NCBI RefSeq assembly: GCF_900316465.1 | Contig: NZ_ONDD01000001.1 | Location: 124,001-188,000, forward strand | DNA length: 64,000 nt | DNA from: an uncultured Fibrobacter sp. | GTDB taxonomy: Bacteria; Fibrobacterota; Fibrobacteria; Fibrobacterales; Fibrobacteraceae | Direction of reading: 5' to 3' | Shown: piece by piece, positions 9,242 through 17,301 of the stretch | Position numbering within the stretch: the stretch's first letter is position 1 | How the letters are laid out: each line of letters begins with the position of its first letter | Notes under the pieces: generated by a model | Told to the model about the DNA's origin: nothing | What the model saw: only the letters and a program-made list of their open reading frames with translations | Database searches by the model: none | Program-made: the position numbers and the translations under genes

Positions 9242-10087
9242 TTAAGCCGATTTCTTTTTCTTTCTTCTAGGGCGGCGCACAATAAAGAGGCAAGCGCCAA
9301 TCAGCACGAGGCTCACCGAAATCACCTTGCCCAATGGGAAGGCTTCCGAAAACACGAGCACGCCGGCCAAAGTCGGCACCGCGGCACCAACAGCCGCACT
9401 GAACGGGATAATGAACAGCGCGCGACCGCGGGAGAACGAAACCTGTGAATACAAGAAAGCAATGCTATAAGTCGCAATGTAGCCAAGCGTCCTAAAATCC
9501 AAAAGCACGTTCGCTACAGACGAAAGTTCGATGTGGTCCAAGTCAAAATCCATGGCAAGGCTCTTGTAGAATGCGGCGGAAAGCCCAAAGCCGACACCCA
9601 TGATCAAGGAATCCACCATTTCGCGGTCCTTGACCCACAAGTGCGCCACAAGCGTCACGGCAGAGAGGCCGCCGGCATACGCCCACAGCATTCCGATATT
9701 CTGCATGGCCGTAGATTCGCCCAGGTTTTCGACAGAGTACAACAGGCCCGCCACAACAAAGCAAATCGCAATCACAATGCGCTTGGTCAAAGCCTCTTTT
9801 AAAATGCAGAAACCCATGAGAGCCGTAAGCACCGGGTTCAAGACCATCATCGGTTGAACCTGGCTCAAGTCATAGCGGGCCATGGCAATGTAGTAGCCAA
9901 GCGTCGCAAGACCCGAGCAACAAATGCCAAGCCACCAGAACTTATTGGTGACAACGCCCTTAAAAAATTCCCAAGGTTTCGAAGTACCGCCCGTACGCTT
10001 ACCCACCGTAGACACGCCCGATTTTTCGAGAATGTTTCCGCAGGCAAAAAGGAACGCCGGCCCAATTGTCAAAAGAAGGAAAAGCAT
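9242..10087 (-). CDS. EamA/DMT family membrane transporter
   Basis: 281 residues with about ten hydrophobic segments in two repeats, as in the drug/metabolite transporter superfamily (EamA). The block AMARYDLSQVQPMMVLNPVL ends repeat one, and repeat two has the matching FSRGRALFIIPFSAAVGA. A basic cytoplasmic tail (RRPRRKKKKSA) closes it. Members export or import small metabolites such as amino acids or nucleotide-linked sugars; the substrate cannot be told. It begins 3 nt after the slt stop and is the last gene of the operon. Confidence 0.85.
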   Translation of the reverse strand: MLFLLLTIGPAFLFACGNILEKSGVSTVGKRTGGTSKPWEFFKGVVTNKFWWLGICCSGLATLGYYIAMARYDLSQVQPMMVLNPVLTALMGFCILKEALTKRIVIAICFVVAGLLYSVENLGESTAMQNIGMLWAYAGGLSAVTLVAHLWVKDREMVDSLIMGVGFGLSAAFYKSLAMDFDLDHIELSSVANVLLDFRTLGYIATYSIAFLYSQVSFSRGRALFIIPFSAAVGAAVPTLAGVLVFSEAFPLGKVISVSLVLIGACLFIVRRPRRKKKKSA

Positions 10088-10090
10088 CGA

Positions 10091-12418
10091 TCAAAGCCTA
10101 TCGTAGATTTCCTGGTAAATCCAGTAGTTGCCCATGACGCGCTTTACGTAGTCGCGGGTTTCCCAATAGCTAATGTCTTCGGCACGCACGTCCCAAGACT
10201 TGCCCTCGCCTGCCGCCTGCCAACGCTTCGTGGGCTTGGGGCCTGCATTGTAGTTACCCAGCACATACATGTAGTCGTCATTGTATTCAGCCTTCAAGTC
10301 AACCAAGTAGCGAATACCCAGGCGAATGTTCATGTAGGCATTAAACAGTTGTCGCGGTTCAAACGTCGGCAGGTTTTCCTTTTCGGCAAGCATCTTGCCC
10401 GTTGCAGGCATAATCTGCAAAAGTCCGCAAGCACCCGCCGGCGACATGATTTCAAAGTTGAAAATCGATTCCTGACGCATCACGCTGTACACAAAGAACG
10501 GATCGATACGGTCGCCGGAATGGAACTTCACCTGGTCCATATACGGAATCGGGAACAGGTAATGCAGCACATCGATAGGCGGGGCCATCAGGCGGCGGCG
10601 ATCAATGTTATTCTGGAACTGACGAGCGAGGCGATACCCGGCAGCGGTTTCGCCCATCTCGTAAAAGAGCTTGCCGTATTCATACAAGAAATCCAAACGT
10701 TTCGCATTCTTTTTGCGGGCTTCGTCGTAAAGGGCAAAAGCCTGTTCGCTAAAGCCATACTGGAACAGCGTACGAATGCGGTTGTAACGTTCCTGATTGT
10801 AGGTCGTATCGGGCTTGCCCATCTTCTGCGAGGCGCGCACCCAAGCAAGAGTCTGTTCCGGCGCCATACGCACGCCATGCGCATACGGCACATCCTTTTC
10901 AGCCATCAGCTTGTAGCCCACCAGCTTCATGCGGCTGCGGTGAGCGTAATACGCAAGCGGGAAATCGCGAATACAATCGAGGTAAGCTTCGCGGGCAAGG
11001 GAATCCTTTCCGACTCTCATGTAGGCATCACCCAAGAACATGCGAGCGCCACTACCACTCCACAGGAACGGTTCCTTGGTCGCTTCAATCAAAGCCGGAA
11101 TCGCTTCTTCCCACTTTTCTTGCTTAAAGTAAACAAAGCCTATGCGGAACTTAGCCCACTGACGCTTGATATTGTTTTTGAAACGCTTGTGCGAAAGAGT
11201 CTTGTAGCACACAATGGCGCTATCGTACATTTCTTTCTGTTCGTATTCAAAGCCCTTCACCCACAAGTTGTTGGCGTTTTCCTTGCTGAACTGGCTTGCA
11301 TCTTGCAAAGCGGCATCCATCTTGCGGATTTCTTTTTCGTAACGACCGGCGTTGTTGCGGTACAAGCGCAAAATCGACTGCATCCACAAGGGGCGAGCTT
11401 CTACAGAATCCAGCAAGAACTTGAACTGCTTAATGGATTCATCATCGCGCTTGAGTGTACGCAAGGTCACAGCGCGCTTTTCCCACAAAGCAATGCGGGT
11501 ATTTATGTCAAGCGAACTCGGCGCCAGCTTTTTCTGCAAAGAATCTTCCGGCGGCGGGAGTGCCGCTTCGGGCGAAAGCGAAACAAGCACGGAATCCAAA
11601 ATGCGAATGGAATCCAATAGCGTCAAGCATTCATTTGCATTATCCTTGGCGCAAGCCATCTTGGCATAAGCCACCTTTTCTTCCAAAGTCTCGGGAGCGC
11701 CGCGCACCTTACGGAGTCTACGAATGGCAGCGAAAGCAGAATCCTTGTAATTGGAAGCACTCGTCAAAAGCCTCAAGTAAATGCGCTTAGCTTCTTTCAT
11801 CTGCTTGAACTGTTCCAAATACTGGGCATAGCGATAACGCAAGGCAGCCGCATCATCGGATTTCGGATACTTTTCTACAAAGACCTTCAACGAATCCGCA
11901 TGGGCTCGGTCACTCAAGGAAGAGTCGGCCATCGCCGCTTCAATACGGAGCCTAGATGCAGCGCGGTCAAAAGAAGCATCCTGATCCAGGTTCTTGTACA
12001 GTCCGAGCACCACGCGCATGTTCTTGTAGTCGCGTAGCTTGAACAGGCACTTGGCCATTCGCAAAATCACGGAGCCATCTAACTGGGCATCGCGACCACG
12101 CAAGGAATCATAAGCAAAGTAGGCACTGTCCCACTGTTCCTTATAAAAGAACTGGGCTGCACGAGCAAAGTCGCGGACATTTTTGGGTTGTGCCTTGTCT
12201 TCGCTCAAAGCCTTCAGGCGGTCATAGCGCACCACCACATCCTGGAACTGCGAAGGCGCAACCTGTTCCAAAGCCTCGTACGGATTAGGGGGCGTAAACG
12301 GCATCGACGCAATCAAGCTATCAGTCGCTTGCGACGGAAGCGGACTCGGCGCCACAGACGTAGAACCCGCGAATGCGCACACGCCTAAAAACACAACCAA
12401 CAAAACAATCCTACACAT
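10091..12418 (-). CDS. slt: Soluble lytic murein transglycosylase (Slt type)
   Basis: 775 residues. A signal peptide (MCRIVLLVVFLGVCAFAGS) leads into a long alpha-helical superhelix with TPR-like repeats (about 50-620), then an SLT catalytic domain. The catalytic glutamate is E650 in RQESIFNFE, followed by SPAGACGLLQIMPATG and NYNAGP, the family hallmarks. It cleaves peptidoglycan glycan strands with formation of 1,6-anhydro-muramic ends in the periplasm. The ATG at 12418 has a strong Shine-Dalgarno (AGGAG, 5 nt). It lies 89 nt after ptsI in the same direction. Confidence 0.93.
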   Translation of the reverse strand: MCRIVLLVVFLGVCAFAGSTSVAPSPLPSQATDSLIASMPFTPPNPYEALEQVAPSQFQDVVVRYDRLKALSEDKAQPKNVRDFARAAQFFYKEQWDSAYFAYDSLRGRDAQLDGSVILRMAKCLFKLRDYKNMRVVLGLYKNLDQDASFDRAASRLRIEAAMADSSLSDRAHADSLKVFVEKYPKSDDAAALRYRYAQYLEQFKQMKEAKRIYLRLLTSASNYKDSAFAAIRRLRKVRGAPETLEEKVAYAKMACAKDNANECLTLLDSIRILDSVLVSLSPEAALPPPEDSLQKKLAPSSLDINTRIALWEKRAVTLRTLKRDDESIKQFKFLLDSVEARPLWMQSILRLYRNNAGRYEKEIRKMDAALQDASQFSKENANNLWVKGFEYEQKEMYDSAIVCYKTLSHKRFKNNIKRQWAKFRIGFVYFKQEKWEEAIPALIEATKEPFLWSGSGARMFLGDAYMRVGKDSLAREAYLDCIRDFPLAYYAHRSRMKLVGYKLMAEKDVPYAHGVRMAPEQTLAWVRASQKMGKPDTTYNQERYNRIRTLFQYGFSEQAFALYDEARKKNAKRLDFLYEYGKLFYEMGETAAGYRLARQFQNNIDRRRLMAPPIDVLHYLFPIPYMDQVKFHSGDRIDPFFVYSVMRQESIFNFEIMSPAGACGLLQIMPATGKMLAEKENLPTFEPRQLFNAYMNIRLGIRYLVDLKAEYNDDYMYVLGNYNAGPKPTKRWQAAGEGKSWDVRAEDISYWETRDYVKRVMGNYWIYQEIYDRL

Positions 12419-12507
12419 ATTTTCTCCTAAAGCCTGCTTTCAAGAACCTTCGGCCCTTCATGCAGGGAGCTTTACCGCAAAGCGAATCCGCGGCAAGCTC
12501 ATTCCAT

Positions 12508-14328
12508 CTATTTCTTACTGTTATCCACCTGCCCCACGAAGCTCGATATACCCAAGTCGCGAATCGTCTGGGCATACTTGCCACGCATAAAGGCATTCAC
12601 GCTTTCAGCATCGTCCATCTGCAACACCGTAAGCGCAGAATCGCGCACATCTTCGAAGTTGATCGAGCGGATAATTTTCTTTGTGGACATCACACTCCAC
12701 GGAGTCATCGACAATTCGTCAACTCCAAGGCCAACCAGCAACAGCACACTCAACGGGTCCGCGCTCATTTCACCGCAAACCGCCACAGGGATTCCTTCGC
12801 GGTGCGCCGCCTGGACCGTCTGGTAAATCATGCTGAGCACCGCCGGATGGTGCGGCTGGAACATATCCGTAATCAATTCGTTCGTACGGTCCACGGCAAG
12901 CGTAAATTGCACAAGGTCGTTCGTACCGATGCTAAAGAAGTCCACCTCTTTAGCGAGCTTGTCGACAATCATCACTGCGGCAGGCACTTCGATCATCACG
13001 CCGATTTTTACCTTCGCGACTTTCTTGCCCTTTTCCTCAAGTTCCTTGCGGCACTTTGCAATGCAGGCCTTTGCGCGGCGGAGTTCTGCCATGCCCGAAA
13101 TCATGGGCAACAGCAGGCGCAAGTTTTCCTTGGTATTTGCAAGGAGCAAAGCCTTGAGTTGCGTACAGAAAATATCTTCGCGATCCAAGCACACACGAAT
13201 GGAGCGCCAACCCATAAACGGGTTAGATTCGTTCACCGCCGTAATGCCGCTTACCAGTTTGTCGCCGCCGGCATCCAAGGTACGAATCGTCACCGGGCAG
13301 GGGTACATGGTCTCAAGAATGTAGCGGTATGCATCGCGCTGTTCATCTTGAGTGGGAGCGTCGTTACGCAAGAACAAAAATTCAGAACGGTACAGGCCAA
13401 TACCCGTCGCACCGAAGTCGGTCACCTTTTCCGATTCCGACGGAAGTTCAATATTTGCATGCAGGGTAATGTACTTGCCGTCGCGCGTCATCGGTTCCAG
13501 CTGGCGCATCGTGAATAGTTCACGGCGCTGTCTTTCGAAGACTTCCTGTCTTGCATGGAAATCCTTGACGTCATCCTGGTTCGGATTGATAATGACTAGG
13601 CCGCTCGAGCCGTCGACAATCACCGTGTCGCCGGTCTTGACCTGAGCCGCAAAATTCCTAAGGCCAGACACCAACGGTATCTGGAGAGAGCGCGCCAAAA
13701 TGGCCACGTGGCTCGTACGGCCACCGGTATCCATCGCAAGCCCCGCCACCTGGCCGGGCTTGATCGACATCAAAAGGCTAGGCAAAAGTTCATGCCCGAC
13801 AAGCACCACGCCGTCTTCGGTAGCCACATCCTCGAGCACAGGTCCGGAATCTTCCATGGCCGCCATCAAGCGGTTGTACACGTCCCTCAGGTCGGCCGCC
13901 TTGTCACGCATGGCAGGCGAATCGATTTGTTCAAACTTGTCGATGTAGGCGCCCAAGACCACATGCACCGCCCAGCGGGCATTCTTGTGGCCCTTGCGAA
14001 CCTTTTCAATCACCCCATTGATCAAAGTGGGGTCTTGCAAAATCATCAGGTGGGTCGCAAAGATGAGGCTATCCTTCATCCCGGTGCGACTTTCAGAAAG
14101 TTCCTTAATCTGCGAAACTTCCTTGACCGTCTTGTGGACCGCTTTCAAAAACAGCTGTTCTTCGTCCGCAAGTCGGCTCTCGGGGAGAGTCTCCTCTACC
14201 ACCGAAATCTTCCGGTTGGTAACCGGAAAAACACATCCCATGGCAAAGCCCGGGGATGCAGGAACGCCCGTCAAAACCGTACGGACTTGTTCCGGCTTTT
14301 TAACAGGGTTCTTCGTTGAAGTGGTCAT
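12508..14328 (-). CDS. ptsI: PTS enzyme I (phosphoenolpyruvate-protein phosphotransferase)
   Basis: 606 residues from the ATG at 14328, which gives MTTSTKNPV; an upstream in-frame ATG at 14415 would add 29 residues with no enzyme I match. The phosphorylated histidine is H207 in GGRTSHVAI. Downstream are GIGLYRSEFLFL, LDAGGDK, MIEVPAA, FFSIGTNDLVQFTLAVDR and VAVCGEMSADP, the PEP-binding barrel and catalytic cysteine of enzyme I. It takes phosphate from PEP and gives it to HPr. The start lies inside ptsH with a 29-nt overlap, in another frame, so the two are tightly coupled. No sugar-specific EII gene is nearby. Confidence 0.95.
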   Translation of the reverse strand: MTTSTKNPVKKPEQVRTVLTGVPASPGFAMGCVFPVTNRKISVVEETLPESRLADEEQLFLKAVHKTVKEVSQIKELSESRTGMKDSLIFATHLMILQDPTLINGVIEKVRKGHKNARWAVHVVLGAYIDKFEQIDSPAMRDKAADLRDVYNRLMAAMEDSGPVLEDVATEDGVVLVGHELLPSLLMSIKPGQVAGLAMDTGGRTSHVAILARSLQIPLVSGLRNFAAQVKTGDTVIVDGSSGLVIINPNQDDVKDFHARQEVFERQRRELFTMRQLEPMTRDGKYITLHANIELPSESEKVTDFGATGIGLYRSEFLFLRNDAPTQDEQRDAYRYILETMYPCPVTIRTLDAGGDKLVSGITAVNESNPFMGWRSIRVCLDREDIFCTQLKALLLANTKENLRLLLPMISGMAELRRAKACIAKCRKELEEKGKKVAKVKIGVMIEVPAAVMIVDKLAKEVDFFSIGTNDLVQFTLAVDRTNELITDMFQPHHPAVLSMIYQTVQAAHREGIPVAVCGEMSADPLSVLLLVGLGVDELSMTPWSVMSTKKIIRSINFEDVRDSALTVLQMDDAESVNAFMRGKYAQTIRDLGISSFVGQVDNSKK

Positions 14329-14572
14329 TAAACAGACTTTCCAACTGAGACGCGACCTGTTCTTCGTCTTCGCCATCAATTTCGAATTTAACTTCGGAAC
14401 CTGCAGGAATAGCAAGCATCATCACATTCAAGATGCTCTTGGCATTTGCCTTCGATCCCTCGAACACGATGGATATATCGCTCTTGGCTTGGCCGGTGAT
14501 ATCGACTATCATCCCGGCAGGCCTTGCGTGTATTCCCAACTTGTTTGTTACCACCAATGCTTTTTCGATCAT
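14300..14572 (-). CDS. ptsH: PTS phosphocarrier protein HPr
   Basis: 90 residues, normal HPr length. The active-site block is NKLGIHARPAG with H15 and R17, and the regulatory serine region is NAKSILNVM with S46. H15 accepts phosphate from enzyme I; S46 is the site used by HPr kinase in bacteria that have it. Ser46 together with the LNVMML helix suggests regulation by HPr kinase, but no such gene is in the window. The ATG at 14572 has a good Shine-Dalgarno (GAGGAAA). It starts 8 nt after the mlaD-like gene. Confidence 0.95.
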   Translation of the reverse strand: MIEKALVVTNKLGIHARPAGMIVDITGQAKSDISIVFEGSKANAKSILNVMMLAIPAGSEVKFEIDGEDEEQVASQLESLFNDHFNEEPC

Positions 14573-14580
14573 TGTTTTCC

Positions 14581-15501
14581 TCAGAAAAAATCCACGTTGA
14601 TGTCTAGACCATCTTGTAAAATAATGCGCACCAAGCTGTCCGCCGAATGAACCGTCTTGACCAAGTCGTCATGCAGGGTGCGGTCGTTCAGCAAGATACC
14701 CACCGTGTTGTCCTTGGACTCAATCTTCTTCTGGACCTTCACGACGAGTTCATCCAAATGGCTAGTCACTTCTTCCAGTTCGCCCAGCAACTTGTCGGCG
14801 TTGCCCATCACCTTCTCGGTGTTTGCGAACATATTGTCGATCGGCGGTTTCACGCCATCAATCAAGTTATTCACCTTGACCGTCACCTGGTTCAAGCCTT
14901 CAAGGCTCTTCCTAAGCTGCGGGTCAGCCGTATTCAGCATCACAAGCACGCGGTCTTCAAGCTTTTCGGCCTTTTCGAGTAGCGTCCTGAAGCGTTCCTG
15001 GAATTCCGGGTTCACAATCGTCTGGTTCAAAGCCTGCTTGACCGATTCCAGAAGCACCTTCGTCGAGTCGCAGACCTCGCCCACAAGACCAAGAGCTTCG
15101 GCGATACCGGCATCGAACTGGCCCGTAATGGTATCGCCCGGGGCAAAGTAACTTGTCGAATCACCCAGAATCATACCGATCTGGCGTTCACCCATGATAC
15201 CGATGTTCTGCACGCGGATTTCGGAATCCTTCGGGATTTTCACGTCGGTGCGGAGCCTAATGGTTACCACCACGCGGTGGCCAGCTAAGTCGATTGACTC
15301 GACCTTACCGAGCTTCACGCCGTTTACCTTGACGGGGTCATCGAGCACCAAGGTACTCACCTGGGTAAATCGGAGATAGTAGGTGTTAAAGGTTTCGCGA
15401 GGGTCCTTCTCGTTTAAGAAGAATATTCCAAAAACAAGAATAATCAGGGCAAGGATGACCACCAAGCCTACTGAAAAATAAAGAGCGGAATACTTTTTCA
15501 T
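14581..15501 (-). CDS. mlaD: MlaD/MCE-domain protein
   Basis: 306 residues. One N-terminal membrane helix (about 8-28) precedes an MCE domain (about 36-120) with FTQVSTLVLDDPVKVNGVKLG and a conserved VTIRL strand. The remaining two thirds are helical and probably coiled (KVMGNADKLLGELEEV). MCE proteins hold or pass phospholipid between inner and outer membrane as the binding part of an ABC system. The usual partners (permease MlaE, ATPase MlaF) are not next to it; it instead leads the PTS operon, 8 nt before ptsH. A -10 box 9 nt before the ATG suggests a leaderless start. Confidence 0.88.
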   Translation of the reverse strand: MKKYSALYFSVGLVVILALIILVFGIFFLNEKDPRETFNTYYLRFTQVSTLVLDDPVKVNGVKLGKVESIDLAGHRVVVTIRLRTDVKIPKDSEIRVQNIGIMGERQIGMILGDSTSYFAPGDTITGQFDAGIAEALGLVGEVCDSTKVLLESVKQALNQTIVNPEFQERFRTLLEKAEKLEDRVLVMLNTADPQLRKSLEGLNQVTVKVNNLIDGVKPPIDNMFANTEKVMGNADKLLGELEEVTSHLDELVVKVQKKIESKDNTVGILLNDRTLHDDLVKTVHSADSLVRIILQDGLDINVDFF

Positions 15502-15510
15502 TTGGAACTC

Positions 15511-15516
15511 AATCTA
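15511..15516 (-). promoter_or_regulatory. -10 box of the mlaD-pts operon, leaderless type
   Basis: TAGATT on the minus strand with 9 nt to the ATG at 15501. No Shine-Dalgarno is present between them. Confidence 0.45.
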
Positions 15517-15539
15517 GCATTTTTTGTATAGAATACAGA

Positions 15540-15564
15540 AAAAGCTCTCCGAAAGAGAGCTTTT
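15540..15564 (-). terminator. Terminator of the M16-trmH operon
   Basis: Perfect 10-bp stem AAAAGCTCTC/GAGAGCTTTT with a 5-nt loop (CGAAA), located 20 nt after the trmH-like stop. Confidence 0.85.
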
Positions 15565-15583
15565 AAAGCCAGATTTATGGGGA

Positions 15584-16237
15584 CTATTCGTCGATTCGAA
15601 CAATCGGGCTGTTATTCTCGATACCGTTCACATGGCGGTCGAGCCAGTCCAAAAGCAGAGCATCGCGTTCTGCCTTAGGGAGCAAGAACTTTTCGCGGCC
15701 TTCCTTCTGCATGAACACGTCCAGATAAGTCATCAAGACGCCACCGGCCACCGACACGTTCATCGATTCGGTAATACCGTACTGGGGCAGTTTGAACTCG
15801 TAATCGGCATGGGCGAGCGTATCGGGGTGATTCCCGTGGAATTCGCTACCCAAGTAAAAAGCGGTAGGCTGGCTCAAGTCCAAATCCAGAACAGAATTGG
15901 TGGTATTCGTGCTGGCCACGGCAATCTTGTAGCCCTTGGCGCGCAACTTTTCCATGCACAGCATGCGCTTCTTGTAAAGGTACAGGCTCATCCACTTATA
16001 AGAGCCTTTCAGGATAGACTTGTTCACGCTATAGGCGTTGTCTTCTTCAATAATGTGAACGTCCTGAAGTCCAAACACTTCGGCGGTACGGATCACGGCA
16101 GAAATATTGTGCGGGTCGAACAAATCTTCGAGCACCATGCAAAAGTGTCTTGTACGGCGATCCACCACAGACGTCAAAAGTTCACGACGGCGTTCCGTCA
16201 CGCGTTCCAAAAGGGATTCCAAAGTTTCGTTCGTCAT
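15584..16237 (-). CDS. trmH: TrmH/SpoU family RNA 2'-O-ribose methyltransferase
   Basis: 217 residues. It has the three SPOUT knot motifs: HNISAVIRTAEVFG (motif 1), FYLGSEFHGN (motif 2) and ESMNVSVAGGVLM (motif 3). The N-terminal block RRELLTSVVDRRTRHFCMVLED matches tRNA Gm18 methyltransferases (TrmH) better than the rRNA enzyme RlmB, which carries a separate N-terminal domain. It would methylate the ribose of G18 in tRNA. Its ATG overlaps the stop of the upstream gene by 4 nt (ATGA). Confidence 0.88.
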   Translation of the reverse strand: MTNETLESLLERVTERRRELLTSVVDRRTRHFCMVLEDLFDPHNISAVIRTAEVFGLQDVHIIEEDNAYSVNKSILKGSYKWMSLYLYKKRMLCMEKLRAKGYKIAVASTNTTNSVLDLDLSQPTAFYLGSEFHGNHPDTLAHADYEFKLPQYGITESMNVSVAGGVLMTYLDVFMQKEGREKFLLPKAERDALLLDWLDRHVNGIENNSPIVRIDE

Positions 16238-17301
16238 TTCTTTTCCTTAATAATCTGAAGATCTTTCACCATAATAGGCACCGCCTGCATATCCTGTTCA
16301 CGCTTTTGTTTGCGCGCTTTCTGCAAGCGTTCAAAGTCGCCAAGTTCCCAATGAGCCCCATTCACGACTTCTTCAAAATCCAGAACATACTGCACATTCT
16401 CTTCGGACTTGAGGGCCGCACTCTTGAGCATGGGTTCCTTATTGCCGCTAAAGTACATTCCCGACGCTTTCTTGATATCATTCACAATCTGCTCGATTTT
16501 CGTGTTCACAACGCTTCTGAACACCTTCATCTGCATAATGGAATTGAGCACCGAATTGCCCGGGAACACGATTGCAGTTAATTTGTACTTAATTATCTTA
16601 CCCGGCATCGGGTCCATGTCCAAGTAGGCAATCGCCGTTCCGTGGAGAGCCCACTTTAAAATTTTTGCATGGCCATATCCAAAGAACAGGTCGCGCATGC
16701 CAAGCTTTTGACCAGCGCTGTCCTGCAAGGCCCAATAGAATTCACCCGAAAGGCTACGGCCATTGCTGCCGTTAAAGAACCGTCTGTTCGGGTGCGTGTA
16801 TTCAAGCACGTAATTTTCGTCGAGATAGGCGTTAATCAACTGTGCCGTAAACGGCATGTTGTCAAACAGGTACTTGATTACGTTTTCATCAAGCGGAAGC
16901 GTTCCCGCATAAGTATATTCCACGCGGTATTGGCGTCCCAGTCTCGCATAAATTTCAGGAACCATCGGGGCCTTAGGGTCAGCCTTGTAACCGCGATTAG
17001 CAAGTTCCTTGTAGGGTTTGCAGAACTCGTCGTCGTACTTGACCTTGGGCCATGGCTTCATGTCATCTTCGAAACAGCCTTCGAACACCTGGTTCATGCA
17101 AATCTTGAGCCCAGAGCAAAGCGAGCGCAAGTCATCATTGCCGCCCAACTTCTTGCGCAAATTGTCATGCATGTGCACTTTCACCATGGGATTAACCGAC
17201 ACGGCATAATCCGAAGCGGCTTTGTCTTCAGCAAAAGAAACCGAAATGCTCAAGAGCATTCCCGCAAGCACACCCCCTGCAATACGGCTTAGCCACGACA
17301 T
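16234..17301 (-). CDS. Exported protein of unknown function
   Basis: 355 residues with a clear Sec signal (RIAGGVLAGMLLSISVSFAE, cleavage near 25). No domain is recognised. The mature part has a few scattered cysteines (CSGLKICMNQVFEGC, four within about 15 residues) and a charged C-terminal tail rich in Lys, Gln and Glu (RLQKARKQKREQDMQ). It sits between the M16 peptidase and the methyltransferase with a 1-nt overlap on one side (TAATG) and a 4-nt overlap on the other, so all three are one translationally coupled unit. The link with M16 suggests a periplasmic job. Confidence 0.75.
   Translation of the reverse strand: MSWLSRIAGGVLAGMLLSISVSFAEDKAASDYAVSVNPMVKVHMHDNLRKKLGGNDDLRSLCSGLKICMNQVFEGCFEDDMKPWPKVKYDDEFCKPYKELANRGYKADPKAPMVPEIYARLGRQYRVEYTYAGTLPLDENVIKYLFDNMPFTAQLINAYLDENYVLEYTHPNRRFFNGSNGRSLSGEFYWALQDSAGQKLGMRDLFFGYGHAKILKWALHGTAIAYLDMDPMPGKIIKYKLTAIVFPGNSVLNSIMQMKVFRSVVNTKIEQIVNDIKKASGMYFSGNKEPMLKSAALKSEENVQYVLDFEEVVNGAHWELGDFERLQKARKQKREQDMQAVPIMVKDLQIIKEKK

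Noticed and set aside
12419..12507. Riboswitch or regulatory RNA between ptsI and slt
   Set aside because: Only a weak GC-rich fold is visible in 89 nt and the slt start has a plain Shine-Dalgarno.
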